Below, piece after piece: positions 1 through 7,429 of a stretch of DNA of 18,410 bases (within the stretch, counting starts at the first letter, position 1; the number at the start of each line of letters is the position of its first letter). The DNA comes from Acidobacteriota bacterium (GTDB lineage: Bacteria; Acidobacteriota; Polarisedimenticolia; Gp22-AA2): NCBI GenBank assembly GCA_027297005.1, contig JAPUIN010000081.1:1-18410 (forward strand), in the 5' to 3' direction. The notes beneath the pieces are model-generated. The model was not told where the DNA came from. It saw only the letters and a list, made by a program, of their open reading frames with translations, and did not search any database. The translations under genes and the position numbers were made by a program.

Positions 1-801
1 GCCGCAAGCGCCGCAGAAGTGGCGGTGGTTCCCCGGGCTTGATTCGTACGCCCGGAGGATCTGCTCGATGTAGGAGCGGACGTCGGCGTCGAAGCCGGAC
101 GCGGCGTAGGCGGCGCGCACACGCTCCAGCTCGGCCGGGCCGGTTCCGTGCACGAAGCGAAACGAGCCGCGGTGCTCCCGCAGGGGCCCGAGCGCGGCGA
201 TCACGGCATCGTTGATCGCCCGCGATCCCTGGCTGCCGCCGAAGACCAGCACATGGAATTTCTCTCCACGCTCCTTGCGCCGGGCGTTGACGAACTCGGG
301 ACGGATCGGGTTGCCGGTCAGCGTGCCACGACCCCCGAAATACGCGGCGGTCTCGGGAAACGACGTGGCAACGCGGCGCACCCAGGGCGCGAGAATCCGG
401 TTCGTCACGCCGGGGTAGTAATTCTGTTCGTGGACGAGGGTCGGCAGACGCAGCAGCACCCCCGCCATCACCATCGGCCCCGACGCGTATCCTCCGACTC
501 CAATCACCATCTCCGGTCGAATCCTCCGAAGCGCTCCGATCGATTGAACGAATCCCCTCGCCGCCCTGAACCCGCCTGCGATCCGCCGTGCGAACGACTT
601 TCCGACCACGCCGCCGCTCGCGATCGGGAGCAGTGGATAACCCTGGCGCCCCAGGATGTCGCGCTCCAGCGACGATCCGGACGCCGCGAAGACGACCCTC
701 AACTCCGGCCGCCGGCGCTGCAACTCCTGCGCGATGGCGATTCCGGGGTACAGGTGCCCTCCGGTTCCCCCCCCGGCGACCACGATCGTCTCCGCCGCCA
801 C
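1..801 (-). CDS. murG: MurG, UDP-GlcNAc:lipid I GlcNAc transferase (C-terminus beyond the left edge)
   Basis: MurG adds GlcNAc from UDP-GlcNAc to lipid I on the inner face of the cytoplasmic membrane, giving lipid II. The 267 codons present show the N-terminal glycine-rich loop GGGTGGHLYPG, the motif GVGGYASGP, HEQN followed by PGVTNRILAP, TGNPIR, and GGSQGSRAIN at the start of the second Rossmann domain. All are MurG hallmarks. The start is a GTG at 799-801, seven bases after the ftsW stop; an in-frame stop lies 13 codons upstream and no ATG intervenes. Full-length family members have about 355-370 residues, so roughly 90-100 are missing. It is the last visible gene of the dcw operon. The final 15 or so residues before the edge do not match the expected family motif (see findings). 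Identity is certain; the exact start is fairly sure. Confidence 0.95.
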   Translation of the reverse strand, partial: MAAETIVVAGGGTGGHLYPGIAIAQELQRRRPELRVVFAASGSSLERDILGRQGYPLLPIASGGVVGKSFARRIAGGFRAARGFVQSIGALRRIRPEMVIGVGGYASGPMVMAGVLLRLPTLVHEQNYYPGVTNRILAPWVRRVATSFPETAAYFGGRGTLTGNPIRPEFVNARRKERGEKFHVLVFGGSQGSRAINDAVIAALGPLREHRGSFRFVHGTGPAELERVRAAYAASGFDADVRSYIEQILRAYESSPGNHRHFCGACG

Positions 802-808
802 GCCGCGC

Positions 809-1900
809 TCAGGACGAATGCTGTGAAACGTTCAAGAGCATTCCGAGTGCGGTGAGGCATACGACCAGGCTCGAGCCGCCGTAACTGATGAACGGCAATG
901 GCACCCCCTTCGTCGGGATCATCCCCAGCGCGACGGCGATGTTCATGCCGGCCTGCAGGACGATCACCAGGGTGATGCCGAGCGCCAGGTAATAGCCGCC
1001 GCGATCCGGAGCGCCGGAGGCGGCTTTCACACCGCGCCAGAGCAGCACGCCGAAGGCGACGATGATCCCCACGGCGCCGACGAAGCCGAGCTCCTCCGCG
1101 ATCACCGAGAAGATGAAATCGGTGTGCGGCTCCGGCAGGAAGAACAGCTTCTGCCGGCTCTCGCCCAGGCTCGCCCCCCGGACTCCGCCGCTGGCGATCG
1201 CAATGATCGACTGACGCATCTGAAAACCGGCGCCGAGCGGGTCAGCATCGGGATTCAGATACGATAAAATGCGCTGAATCCGGTATGGTGCCTGCAGAAT
1301 CATCAGCCCCAGGGCGCAGAGTCCGACCACCGCACCGGCGACCAGGAAGCGCCATTTCAATCCCGCCAGAAAGAGCATGATGATCGCGAGCAGCGCGTAC
1401 AGCCCGGCCGTGCCCAAGTCCGGCTCGAGGTAGACGAGAAGCGCCAGCTGCCCGACCATCACCGCGCAGGGAAGAACGGTCCGGCCGAGATCGTTGACGT
1501 GTTTCTCCCGTCGTGCCAGCTGATAAGCCAGGTACATGACCAGCGCCAGCTTGGCGATTTCCGACGGCTGAATCTGGATCGGTCCGAGCCGGATCCAGCG
1601 ATGCACGCCCTGGTGGGGCTCGGCGAAAAGGACGTACACCAACAGCGCCGTGCTGACCAGCAGCACCAGGTACACCGATGGTCGCTCCAGGAGCTTGCGG
1701 TAATCGGTGTGCATCGCAATTCCCATCGCGGCGAGCCCGATCAGCAACGCGAAGCCCTGGCGGAACAGGAAATGGTGCGGACTGCCGAACTGCTCCATGG
1801 CAATGACGGCGGAGGCGCTGTAGATCATCACCAGGCCGAAGAGCGGCAGGCTCACGCCCACCACGAACAGTGTCTTGTCGAAAGCGAGCTTGCGTCCCAT
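809..1900 (-). CDS. ftsW: FtsW, SEDS-family septal peptidoglycan polymerase
   Basis: FtsW is the polytopic SEDS glycosyltransferase that polymerises lipid II at the septum together with its class B PBP partner, here FtsI. The 363-residue protein has about ten hydrophobic segments. SEDS motifs are visible: QPSEIAKLALV (residues 111-121), EPDLGTA (159-165), the loop LPEPHTDFIFSVIAEELG (255-272) with the conserved catalytic-type Asp261, and GVPLPFISYGGSS near the C-terminus. The position between murD and murG favours FtsW over its paralogue RodA. ATG at 1898-1900 was chosen because it precedes the first membrane segment and lies 4 nt after the murD stop; upstream in-frame sequence overlaps murD and is arginine-rich. 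Only a weak GGCGG-type ribosome site is visible, so translation may be coupled to murD. The C-terminal tail after the last helix is very short. Confidence 0.96.
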   Translation of the reverse strand: MGRKLAFDKTLFVVGVSLPLFGLVMIYSASAVIAMEQFGSPHHFLFRQGFALLIGLAAMGIAMHTDYRKLLERPSVYLVLLVSTALLVYVLFAEPHQGVHRWIRLGPIQIQPSEIAKLALVMYLAYQLARREKHVNDLGRTVLPCAVMVGQLALLVYLEPDLGTAGLYALLAIIMLFLAGLKWRFLVAGAVVGLCALGLMILQAPYRIQRILSYLNPDADPLGAGFQMRQSIIAIASGGVRGASLGESRQKLFFLPEPHTDFIFSVIAEELGFVGAVGIIVAFGVLLWRGVKAASGAPDRGGYYLALGITLVIVLQAGMNIAVALGMIPTKGVPLPFISYGGSSLVVCLTALGMLLNVSQHSS

Positions 1901-1904
1901 CGCG

Positions 1905-3350
1905 TCACGCCGCCGTGGCCGGGGGCCGCTTGCGGGTGAGAGGATCGCGTCCCGCACCCCGCGCTCCACCTCCCGCGTGCTCCAGCACCCGGCGCCTGAA
2001 ATCCTCGCCCCGCTCCTCGAAGCTGCCGTACTGATCGAACGACGCGCATCCCGGCGCAAGAAGCACGACACCGCCGCGCGACGCGACGCCGCGGGCCGCA
2101 CGCAGCGCTTCGTCCAGCGTGCCCACCGACGTTGTCGGGACCGCCGCCCCGATCTGCGAGGCGATCGCCTCCCGCGCCTCGCCCATGAGAATGAGGTGCA
2201 TCACGCGCTCGCCGATCAGGCTGCGGAGATCGGCGAACGCGCCACCCTTATCGCGACCTCCCAGGATCAGCACGACGTCGCGTGGGAAGCTCTCGAGCGA
2301 TCTCGCAGTCGCGGCGACATTCGTTGCCTTTGAGTCGTTGTAGTAGAGGACACCGTCGATCTCCGCCACCTTCTCCAGTCGGTGGGGGAGGCCCCGGAAG
2401 GTGCTCAACCCGACGGCCGCCCGCTCGGGCGGCACGCCGCACAGATCGGCGACCAGGAGCGCCGCCATGGCGTTCTCGATGTTGTGCGGTCCGAACAGAG
2501 GCAGGGCGTCGAGAGGTATGATGCGTCGGCCGGATCGATCGGGGCGCAGGACGATCCGGTCCCCCTCCAGCGCGGCGCCGCGCCGCGGCTTTGCGGCACG
2601 GCTGAACGGATGGATCCGGGCGCGGATCGAGCGCGACAACCTCCAGACCTCCCGATCGTCCCGGTTCAGCACGGCGTGATCGGTCCCGGACTGGTTCATG
2701 AACAGCCGGGCTTTGGCACGGTAGTACGCCAACCTGTCCGGGTAGCGGTCGAGATGATCGGGGCTCAGGTTGAGCAGCACGCCGATCCACGGTCGTAACG
2801 TCTCGATCCCCTCGAGCTGGAACGATGACAGCTCGACGACGTAGTAATGCCCGGCCGTGTCGTTCTCGATCAGATCGCTGAGTGGTGTTCCGAGATTGCC
2901 GCACGCGGTGGCACGCAGCCCGGCGTGCGTGAGGAGGTGCGCCGTGAGCGCCGTCGTTGTGCTCTTGCCGTTCGACCCCGTGATGCCGATCAGCGTCCCC
3001 TTCAGATAGCGCGCCGCGAGCTCGACCTCGGCGAGGAGCCGGGCGCCGCGCTGCCGGGCCTCAAGCAGGGGGGGCGAGGCGAGGGGCACGCCCGGGCTCA
3101 CCGCGACGAGGTCGGCTTCGATGAGACGCTCGACGTCATGCCCGCCGAGGCGCAGATCGACCCCGCGACGCCCGAGGTCCGAAACCTCGGGCGAAAGATC
3201 AGCGGCGGAGCGGATGTCGGTCAGGTGAACAGACGCACCCCGGGATAGAAGGAATCGTGTCAGGGAGAGACCGCTGCGCCCCGCGCCGACAACAGCGACG
3301 CGGGCCCCCGCGAGTTTCGGCGGTCCAGGGGTGCCCGTGCGGCGTTTCAT
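1905..3350 (-). CDS. murD: MurD, UDP-MurNAc-L-Ala:D-Glu ligase
   Basis: MurD is the cytoplasmic ATP-dependent ligase that adds D-glutamate to UDP-MurNAc-L-alanine. The 481-residue protein has the three Mur-ligase domains. The N-terminal Rossmann domain shows VVGAGRSGLS (20-29) and SPGV (85-88). The central ATPase domain has the P-loop GITGSNGKSTT (122-132) and NLSPDHLDRY. The C-terminal domain has YNDSKATN (337-344) and LLAPGCASFDQY (430-441), which are MurD-specific. The start ATG (3348-3350) is preceded by AGAGGT, which overlaps the mraY stop. The frame stays open upstream, but that part lies over mraY and is a shadow. The last 25 residues or so are a basic Ala/Arg/Gly tail beyond the usual MurD end, with no recognisable domain. 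Confidence 0.97.
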   Translation of the reverse strand: MKRRTGTPGPPKLAGARVAVVGAGRSGLSLTRFLLSRGASVHLTDIRSAADLSPEVSDLGRRGVDLRLGGHDVERLIEADLVAVSPGVPLASPPLLEARQRGARLLAEVELAARYLKGTLIGITGSNGKSTTTALTAHLLTHAGLRATACGNLGTPLSDLIENDTAGHYYVVELSSFQLEGIETLRPWIGVLLNLSPDHLDRYPDRLAYYRAKARLFMNQSGTDHAVLNRDDREVWRLSRSIRARIHPFSRAAKPRRGAALEGDRIVLRPDRSGRRIIPLDALPLFGPHNIENAMAALLVADLCGVPPERAAVGLSTFRGLPHRLEKVAEIDGVLYYNDSKATNVAATARSLESFPRDVVLILGGRDKGGAFADLRSLIGERVMHLILMGEAREAIASQIGAAVPTTSVGTLDEALRAARGVASRGGVVLLAPGCASFDQYGSFEERGEDFRRRVLEHAGGGARGAGRDPLTRKRPPATAA

Positions 3351-3358
3351 ATTGACCT

Positions 3359-4444
3359 CTAGCGGAGCTTCAGCGTCGAAAGGCCGACCAGAGCGAAGAT
3401 GATCGCGACGATCCAGAAACGGATCACGACCTTCTGCTCCGGCCAGCCCGCGAGTTCGAAATGGTGGTGGATCGGCGCCATGCGGAAGATTCGTTTGCCG
3501 CGCAGGCGGAACGATCCGACCTGCAGGATGACCGACAGCGCCTCGATGACGAAGAGACCGCCGACGAAGACGAGCAGGATCTCCTGCTTGATCAGGACGG
3601 CCACGGTGCCCAGCGCCCCGCCCAGGGCCATCGAACCGACATCTCCCATGAAGATCTGGGCCGGGTTGCAGTTGAACCAGAGAAAGCCGAGCGCTGCGCC
3701 GACCATGGCGCCGCAGATGATCGCCAGCTCCCCCGTCCCCTTGACGTTCGAAACGTCCAGATAGGTGGCGATGGTGGCGTGGCCCGCGATGTACGCCAGG
3801 ATCGCGTAGGTGCCCGACGCGATCATCGACGTTCCGATCGCGAGGCCGTCCAGTCCGTCGGTCAGGTTCACGGCGTTGGCCGATCCGACGATCACGAGCA
3901 TCGCCCACGGGGCGTAGGCCCAGCCGATGTCAGGCGTCCACGTCTTAAAGAACGGGACGCTGAGCGTGGTGGTGTAGCGGCCATCGCCGGCGAGATAGAG
4001 CAGGAACAAGCCGAGCCCCAGCGCGACGACCCATTGCGCAAGAAGCTTCTGCCAGGCAGTCAGCCCGAGGGACCTCTTCCATGCGAGTTTGAGGTAGTCA
4101 TCGGCAAAGCCGATGACGCCGTAAAGGAGAGTGGATATGAGAACCATCCACACGAAAGGGTTGGTGAGATCTGCCCAGAGGAGGGAGGGGAGCACTACGG
4201 CAATCAGAATCAGCAGGCCCCCCATTGTAGGCGTGCCTTGCTTGCTTTGGTGGGAAAGAGGTCCCTCGGGTCTGATGTGCTGCCCTATCTGGATCTCCCG
4301 CAGATGACGAATCAGGCGGGAGCCCAGGGCAAGGCTGATCAGGAGCGCCGTGAGGGTGGCCAGCGCCATCCTGAATGTGATGTAACGAAAGACGTTCATA
4401 ATGCTCAACTGTTCGTGCAGCGAATACAGGAGGTGGAAGATCAT
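3359..4444 (-). CDS. mraY: MraY, phospho-MurNAc-pentapeptide translocase
   Basis: MraY is the polytopic membrane enzyme that transfers phospho-MurNAc-pentapeptide from UDP to undecaprenyl phosphate, making lipid I. Its 361 residues match the usual length of about 360. Diagnostic motifs are present in order: HQSKQGTPTMGG (65-76), FADDYLK with the Asp115/Asp116 pair, NAVNLTDGLDGLA (190-202), FMGDVGS with Asp268, and the MraY-specific triple histidine in MAPIHHHFEL (326-328). The N-terminus NVFRYITFR also matches the family, supporting the start at 4444. That start codon overlaps the murF stop in an ATGA junction (4441-4444), which implies translational coupling. Identity is essentially certain. 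Confidence 0.98.
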   Translation of the reverse strand: MIFHLLYSLHEQLSIMNVFRYITFRMALATLTALLISLALGSRLIRHLREIQIGQHIRPEGPLSHQSKQGTPTMGGLLILIAVVLPSLLWADLTNPFVWMVLISTLLYGVIGFADDYLKLAWKRSLGLTAWQKLLAQWVVALGLGLFLLYLAGDGRYTTTLSVPFFKTWTPDIGWAYAPWAMLVIVGSANAVNLTDGLDGLAIGTSMIASGTYAILAYIAGHATIATYLDVSNVKGTGELAIICGAMVGAALGFLWFNCNPAQIFMGDVGSMALGGALGTVAVLIKQEILLVFVGGLFVIEALSVILQVGSFRLRGKRIFRMAPIHHHFELAGWPEQKVVIRFWIVAIIFALVGLSTLKLR

Positions 4445-5874
4445 CGCTGTCTTCCTCCCCTGGCGTCCGGGGGAATGGAGGCCATCACGGCCCGCACGAC
4501 GCGTTCCATGGCGGTGCCGCGCGAGCCTTTGACGACGATGAGATCCCCGGCGCGCAATGCAGTGGCGACAAAGTCGGCGGCCGTCGTCGAGTCAGCAAAG
4601 TGATGCACCTCGATCGCTCCGCCTCCGCTGCGCGCGGCCGCGGCCGATTGCTCACTCAGGGGACCGACTGCGACGAACAGATCGATCCCGGCTGCCGCGA
4701 CCTGCTCGCCCAGATGGGCGTGAGCCTTCCGCCCGTGTGAGCCGAGCTCGAGCATGTCACCCGAGACCAGCACCCGGCGCCCACGTGGCTGCGACTCGAC
4801 GAGAATCTCGATCACGCGCTCCATGGCGGGGGGATTGCTGTTGTAGGTGTCGTCCAGAAGACAGATTCCGTCCTTCAGGCGGTGCAGAACGCCGCGCATC
4901 GAGACGGGTTGCACCGAGCCGATCGCGCGGGCGACGGCTTCCGCGCCGATGCCGAGCGCGTCACCGCTCGCTGCGGCGGCCAGGGCGTTGTAGATGTTGT
5001 GACGCCCGGGGATGCCGATCCGGGCGCGGACGGTTTCCTTCCCGACGCGCAACGTGAAACGAGAGCCTGCGAGCCCCTCGACCGTGATGTCGTCGGCGCC
5101 GATCCGGGCCGACTTCGAGCTCACGCTATAGGGGATCGAGCGCCCGGCGAAGGCACGACCGAGCTTCGCGGTCGGGGGATCGTCGGCGTTATACACGGCC
5201 ACGGCGTCCTCATGCATCGTCCGGAAGAGTTCACCCTTCGCCTCGGCGATCTTCTCGAGACGGCCAAAATGCTCGAGGTGAACCGGGAGAACATTGAGAA
5301 TGACGCCGACATCGGGATCGCCGATCTCAACCAGTCGCGTGATCTCCCCGTGGTAGCTCATCCCCATCTCCAGCACCGCCGCCTCGCGATCGTCCGGCAT
5401 CCTGAGCAGCGAGAGTGGAAGCCCGTAGGTGTTATTCAGGTTTCCCTCGCTCCTGTAGGCTCTGTAGCGCTCGGCCACGACCGCTGCCGTCAGTTCCTTC
5501 GCCGTCGTCTTGCCGGCGCTACCGGTGATTCCGACAACCTTCAATGGCCGCACCCTCCGGACGTGGGCTCCGAGATCCTGAAGCGCCCGCGTCGTGTCCG
5601 GCACACGTATGAGCGCCGGCGCTTCCGGAAACGGGCCCGAACCCCGTCCCACGATCACCGCGACGGCCCCCCCCTCGAGCGCGGCCCCCACAAAACGGTG
5701 GCCATCGTGCTGCGGCCCGACGAGGGCGAAGAACAGATCGCCCCGCTTCACGGAGCGCGAATCGATGCTGTAGCCCTCGACCGCGTGCTCCGCCCCCCCG
5801 GCCGGCGGGGTGCTCCCGAGCGTCAGCTCGCCGCCGAGGGCGTCCGCGATCGCCCCGAGACGGAGCGTCGCCAT
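4441..5874 (-). CDS. murF: MurF, UDP-MurNAc-tripeptide:D-Ala-D-Ala ligase
   Basis: MurF is the cytoplasmic ATP-dependent ligase that adds D-Ala-D-Ala to the UDP-MurNAc-tripeptide, completing the pentapeptide precursor. In the 477 residues I see the N-terminal substrate domain with YSIDSRSVKRGDLFFAL (35-51), the P-loop GITGSAGKTT (115-124), GNLNNTYGLPLSLL (145-158), RHNIYNALAAAA (291-302), and the MurF signature DDTYNSNPPAM (341-351). KGSRGTAMERVV (449-460) is near the C-terminus. The ATG at 5872-5874 lies 5 nt after the murE stop with no strong ribosome-binding site, so coupling to murE is likely. Length and domain order are normal for the family. Confidence 0.97.
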   Translation of the reverse strand: MATLRLGAIADALGGELTLGSTPPAGGAEHAVEGYSIDSRSVKRGDLFFALVGPQHDGHRFVGAALEGGAVAVIVGRGSGPFPEAPALIRVPDTTRALQDLGAHVRRVRPLKVVGITGSAGKTTAKELTAAVVAERYRAYRSEGNLNNTYGLPLSLLRMPDDREAAVLEMGMSYHGEITRLVEIGDPDVGVILNVLPVHLEHFGRLEKIAEAKGELFRTMHEDAVAVYNADDPPTAKLGRAFAGRSIPYSVSSKSARIGADDITVEGLAGSRFTLRVGKETVRARIGIPGRHNIYNALAAAASGDALGIGAEAVARAIGSVQPVSMRGVLHRLKDGICLLDDTYNSNPPAMERVIEILVESQPRGRRVLVSGDMLELGSHGRKAHAHLGEQVAAAGIDLFVAVGPLSEQSAAAARSGGGAIEVHHFADSTTAADFVATALRAGDLIVVKGSRGTAMERVVRAVMASIPPDARGGRQR

Positions 5875-5879
5875 CTCGG

Positions 5880-7421
5880 TCAGCGCGTCGCGCGGCCGGA
5901 ACGCTCCCGGCCGAGCGCGCGCAGCATGTCTCTCGCGACCTCACGATCATCGAACGGGATCGTGCGGTCGCCGAGAATCTGATACGTCTCGTGTCCCTTG
6001 CCGGCGATCACGACGCAATCATCTTTCTCGGCCAGGGAGAGGGCCTGGTGGATCGCATCCTTCCGATCGGGCACCGTCAGGCAACACCTCTCGTCGAGCG
6101 CGCCGAGCGGGTCGCCGGTCTGCCCCTCGCGCACTCCCGGAAGGATCCCGTCGATGATCGCTAGCGGATCCTCGCCACGAGGGTTATCCGATGTGACCAC
6201 GACGACATCGCTCCCGGAGGCGGCCGCGTATCCCATCCGTGGGCGCTTGCTGCGGTCGCGATCCCCGCCACATCCGAACACGGTGATGATCCGCCGGGGC
6301 TGCCACTCGCGTACCGCGGCCAGCAGATGCTTCAGCGCGTCGTCGGTATGGGCGTAGTCGACGAGGACCGTGAACGGGCCGCCGTCGTCGACCCGCTCGA
6401 AGCGGCCGTCGACACCGGTGACGCCGGCCAGGCCGCGCAGGATCGCCTCGCGCGGCAGGCCGAGGCCGATCCCGGTGGCGGCCGCCGCCGCGATATTCAT
6501 TGCATTGGGGCGTCCCAGAAGCGGCGAGCGGATCTCGAGGGGTCGGTCCGCCGCATCCGGATCGAGATTCCGTGACAGGTGCAGAGTGATCTCGGTGCCA
6601 GCCGTCATCGCCCGGACGTCCGCCACCCGCACGTCGGCGCCGGGCGCCGTCCCGAAGGTCACGACGCGGGCTCGGGTCGCCGCTCGGATCGTCGCCGCGT
6701 GCTCGTCGTCCGTGTTCAGGATCGCCAGTGCATCGGAACCGAGTCCGCTGAACAGGATCGACTTCGCCTCGAGGTACGCTCCCATCGTCTTGTGAAAGTC
6801 GAGATGGTCCTGCGTGAGGTTGGTGAAGACGCCCGCCCTGAATTCGATACCGGCGACACGGCGCAAAACGAGTGAGTGGGACGACACCTCCATCACGCAC
6901 GAGCGCGTTCCTCCGGTGGTGAATCGGTCCAGAAGGCGGTAGAGATCGAGCGACTCGGGCGTCGTCCGCTGGGCGCGGTGCTCTTCACGACCGTTTCGAT
7001 ACAGTACCGTGCCGATGAGCGAGGGCTTCAGGCCCGCCTCCCTGAGAACCGACTCGAGCAGAAACGCAACCGTCGTCTTGCCGTTCGTCCCGGTGATGCC
7101 GAGCATGGTCAGGCGGGAGTCGGGCCGGCCGTAGTAATTGCGCGCGGCCAGGGCGAGGCCGAGCCGGTCGTCGTCCACCTGCACCCAGGCGACGTCGGCG
7201 GGACCGTCCGTAGCGGGGCGCGACGAGAGGATTGCCACGGCCCCTTTCTCGATCGCCTGTGGGATGAAATCGTGACCGTCGCGCGCCATCCCGCGGATGG
7301 CGGCGAAGAGGAAGCCGTCCTCCACGGCGCGGGAGTCGTAGGCGAGCCCGCGGATCGCCATCTCCGGGTCGCCGGTGAGGCGCGCTTGCGGAACGCTGTC
7401 CAGCAGGAGCCGCAGCTGCAT
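5880..7421 (-). CDS. murE: MurE, UDP-MurNAc-tripeptide synthetase (meso-DAP type)
   Basis: MurE adds the third stem-peptide residue to UDP-MurNAc-L-Ala-D-Glu. The 513-residue protein shows AYDSRAVEDGFLFAAI (27-42), the P-loop GITGTNGKTT (108-117), TTPE (153-156), EVSSHSL (178-184), NLTQDHLDFH (201-210), Lys220 in the position usually carbamylated, and GKGHETYQ (474-481). The amino-acid specificity motif is DNPR (412-415), the known signature of meso-diaminopimelate-adding enzymes rather than lysine-adding ones. ATG at 7419-7421 was chosen: it follows GGGGGCGAA, lies 8 nt after the ftsI stop, and begins right at the conserved domain. The 35 upstream in-frame codons overlap ftsI and resemble nothing. 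Confidence 0.97.
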   Translation of the reverse strand: MQLRLLLDSVPQARLTGDPEMAIRGLAYDSRAVEDGFLFAAIRGMARDGHDFIPQAIEKGAVAILSSRPATDGPADVAWVQVDDDRLGLALAARNYYGRPDSRLTMLGITGTNGKTTVAFLLESVLREAGLKPSLIGTVLYRNGREEHRAQRTTPESLDLYRLLDRFTTGGTRSCVMEVSSHSLVLRRVAGIEFRAGVFTNLTQDHLDFHKTMGAYLEAKSILFSGLGSDALAILNTDDEHAATIRAATRARVVTFGTAPGADVRVADVRAMTAGTEITLHLSRNLDPDAADRPLEIRSPLLGRPNAMNIAAAAATGIGLGLPREAILRGLAGVTGVDGRFERVDDGGPFTVLVDYAHTDDALKHLLAAVREWQPRRIITVFGCGGDRDRSKRPRMGYAAASGSDVVVVTSDNPRGEDPLAIIDGILPGVREGQTGDPLGALDERCCLTVPDRKDAIHQALSLAEKDDCVVIAGKGHETYQILGDRTIPFDDREVARDMLRALGRERSGRATR

Positions 7422-7429
7422 TTCGCCCC

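Noticed and set aside
3351..3908. N-terminal extension of the murD frame into mraY
   Set aside because: The extension lies wholly over mraY in another frame and looks nothing like a Mur ligase. ATG 3348-3350 has a ribosome site and begins the conserved domain.
3461..4603. Plus-strand open frame of about 380 codons opposite mraY
   Set aside because: Charged, repetitive composition (Arg, Asp, Glu, Gln) with no domain, fully antisense to MraY. It is a compositional shadow.
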